A program made the translations under genes and the position numbers. 64,000 nucleotides of DNA from an uncultured Mucilaginibacter sp. (GTDB lineage Bacteria > Bacteroidota > Bacteroidia > Sphingobacteriales > Sphingobacteriaceae), in assembly GCA_903891475.1 (NCBI GenBank), contig CAITEP010000004.1:1-64000 (forward strand), in the 5' to 3' direction. The notes under the pieces were generated by a model. The model searched no databases. It saw only the letters and a list, made by a program, of their open reading frames with translations, and was not told the origin of the DNA. Numbering within the stretch: the stretch's first letter is position 1; each line of letters opens with the position of its first letter. This document shows positions 63,285 to 64,000 of the stretch, piece by piece.

Positions 63285-64000
63285 ATGAACATTATACATA
63301 TCATTATCCTTGCTATTATTGAAGGCCTTACCGAGTTTTTGCCTGTATCATCAACCGGGCACTTGGTGGTTACCAGTGCTATATTAGGCATAGGTAAAGA
63401 CGACTTTGTTAAGTTATTTGAAATTGTAATACAGCTTGGTGCTATTTTGGCTGTAGTGGTTATTTATTACAAACGCTTTTTTAAAAACCTTGATTTTTAT
63501 TATAAATTGATTATCGGGGTTATACCGGCTGTTATTTTTGGGTTATTGCTAAAAAAACGCATAGATGTTTTATTGGAAAGCCCACTTGCTGTTGCCATTG
63601 CTTTTGTAGTTGGTGGTATTATATTATTATTTGTTGACAATTGGTTTAACAAACCAACTATTGAAGAAGAAAAAGATATAAACTATTTAACAGCCCTAAA
63701 AATTGGCTTTTTTCAATGCCTTGCTTTATTTCCCGGTGTTTCTCGTTCAGCTGCTTCCATTGTTGGTGGTATGTCGCAAAAGCTTAGTCGCACCGCCGCT
63801 GCTGAGTTTTCCTTCTTTTTAGCTGTACCAACCATGTTTGGAGCTACCTTAAAAGATTTATGGGATTTTCACAAGCACAGCAAACTTTCGCCCGACCAAT
63901 TACATAGTGATATTGTTAGCCTGATTATTGGCAGCGTAATCGCTTTTTTGGTGGCTTTACTAGCGGTAAAAGGTTTTATATCCTTTTTAGAGAAAAAGGG
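63285..64000 (+). CDS. uppP: Undecaprenyl-diphosphatase UppP, truncated by window end
   Basis: ATG 63285 ([20 protein letters not shown]), absent from the ORF track because no stop occurs before 64000; about 238 codons are visible of roughly 265. Motifs: [17 protein letters not shown] (first PVSSTGH active motif) and [13 protein letters not shown] (second PGVSRSAA motif). It recycles undecaprenyl diphosphate for cell wall synthesis. It belongs to the ftsX-DUF3098-uppP cluster. Confidence 0.93.
   Translation, partial: MNIIHIIILAIIEGLTEFLPVSSTGHLVVTSAILGIGKDDFVKLFEIVIQLGAILAVVVIYYKRFFKNLDFYYKLIIGVIPAVIFGLLLKKRIDVLLESPLAVAIAFVVGGIILLFVDNWFNKPTIEEEKDINYLTALKIGFFQCLALFPGVSRSAASIVGGMSQKLSRTAAAEFSFFLAVPTMFGATLKDLWDFHKHSKLSPDQLHSDIVSLIIGSVIAFLVALLAVKGFISFLEKK

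Overview
The window looks like a chromosomal segment of an AT-rich Bacteroidota, most likely Sphingobacteriaceae-like. This rests on the family mix: ftsX next to a DUF3098 gene and uppP, a PafA-type phosphatase, a DUF6249 protein near an ECF sigma factor, TPR-kinase-like proteins, a cry-DASH-type photolyase homologue and TAnnTTTG promoter-like elements. The assignment is from protein families read by eye, not from a search.

Region 1 (1-3.7 kb) carries two tandem paralogues that combine TPR repeats, one membrane helix and a kinase-like dimerisation segment, but have no ATPase domain.

Region 2 (about 3.7-34.2 kb) is a Mu-like transposable, contractile-tailed prophage. It starts with a divergent switch (S24 repressor / small Ner-like protein), a MuA-like DDE transposase, a MuB-like ATPase, a Gam-like protein and a DUF4406 protein. 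A cargo-like stretch (9.2-13.0 kb) holds a frameshifted permease-like gene, a secreted helical-repeat protein and a lipoprotein. Next comes a minus-strand block (terminase small and large subunits, a small membrane protein, gp36-like, portal, tape measure, tail completion). A plus-strand block follows: protease/scaffold, capsid, endolysin, an unusual lysis membrane protein, sheath, tube, frameshifted tail chaperone pair, LysM protein, an adhesion block with collagen-like and beta-repeat proteins, baseplate W and J-like proteins, and a tail-collar fibre. Many intergenic gaps in this prophage are filled by arrays of 7-bp units (GGTTGNN/CAACCNN, TACTNNN, CTCACNN, TTTCGGA), usually arranged as hairpins. 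I saw none in the flanking host sequence.

Region 3 (34.2-64 kb) is ordinary host sequence. It contains a GH3 glucosidase with a degraded GH3 C-terminal fragment beside it, a DisA-like DACNV sensor protein, an ECF sigma/anti-sigma pair, a DinB-like protein, a histidine kinase, an arsenic operon (arsR-arsM-arsC-acr3 plus a phosphoesterase) with two ArsR-type palindromes, gltX, odhB-sucA, a photolyase homologue, a TetR-like/ABC1 kinase pair, a PafA phosphatase, a D15-like barrel, a VOC protein, a deoxyhypusine-synthase-like protein without the usual lysine, ftsX, a DUF3098 protein and a truncated uppP at the window edge.

The most unusual items are the heptad-unit hairpin arrays, the possible holin/u-spanin fusion, the T TTT TTG slippery site, the capsid with an extra hydrophobic N-terminus, and the split-strand Mu-like layout.
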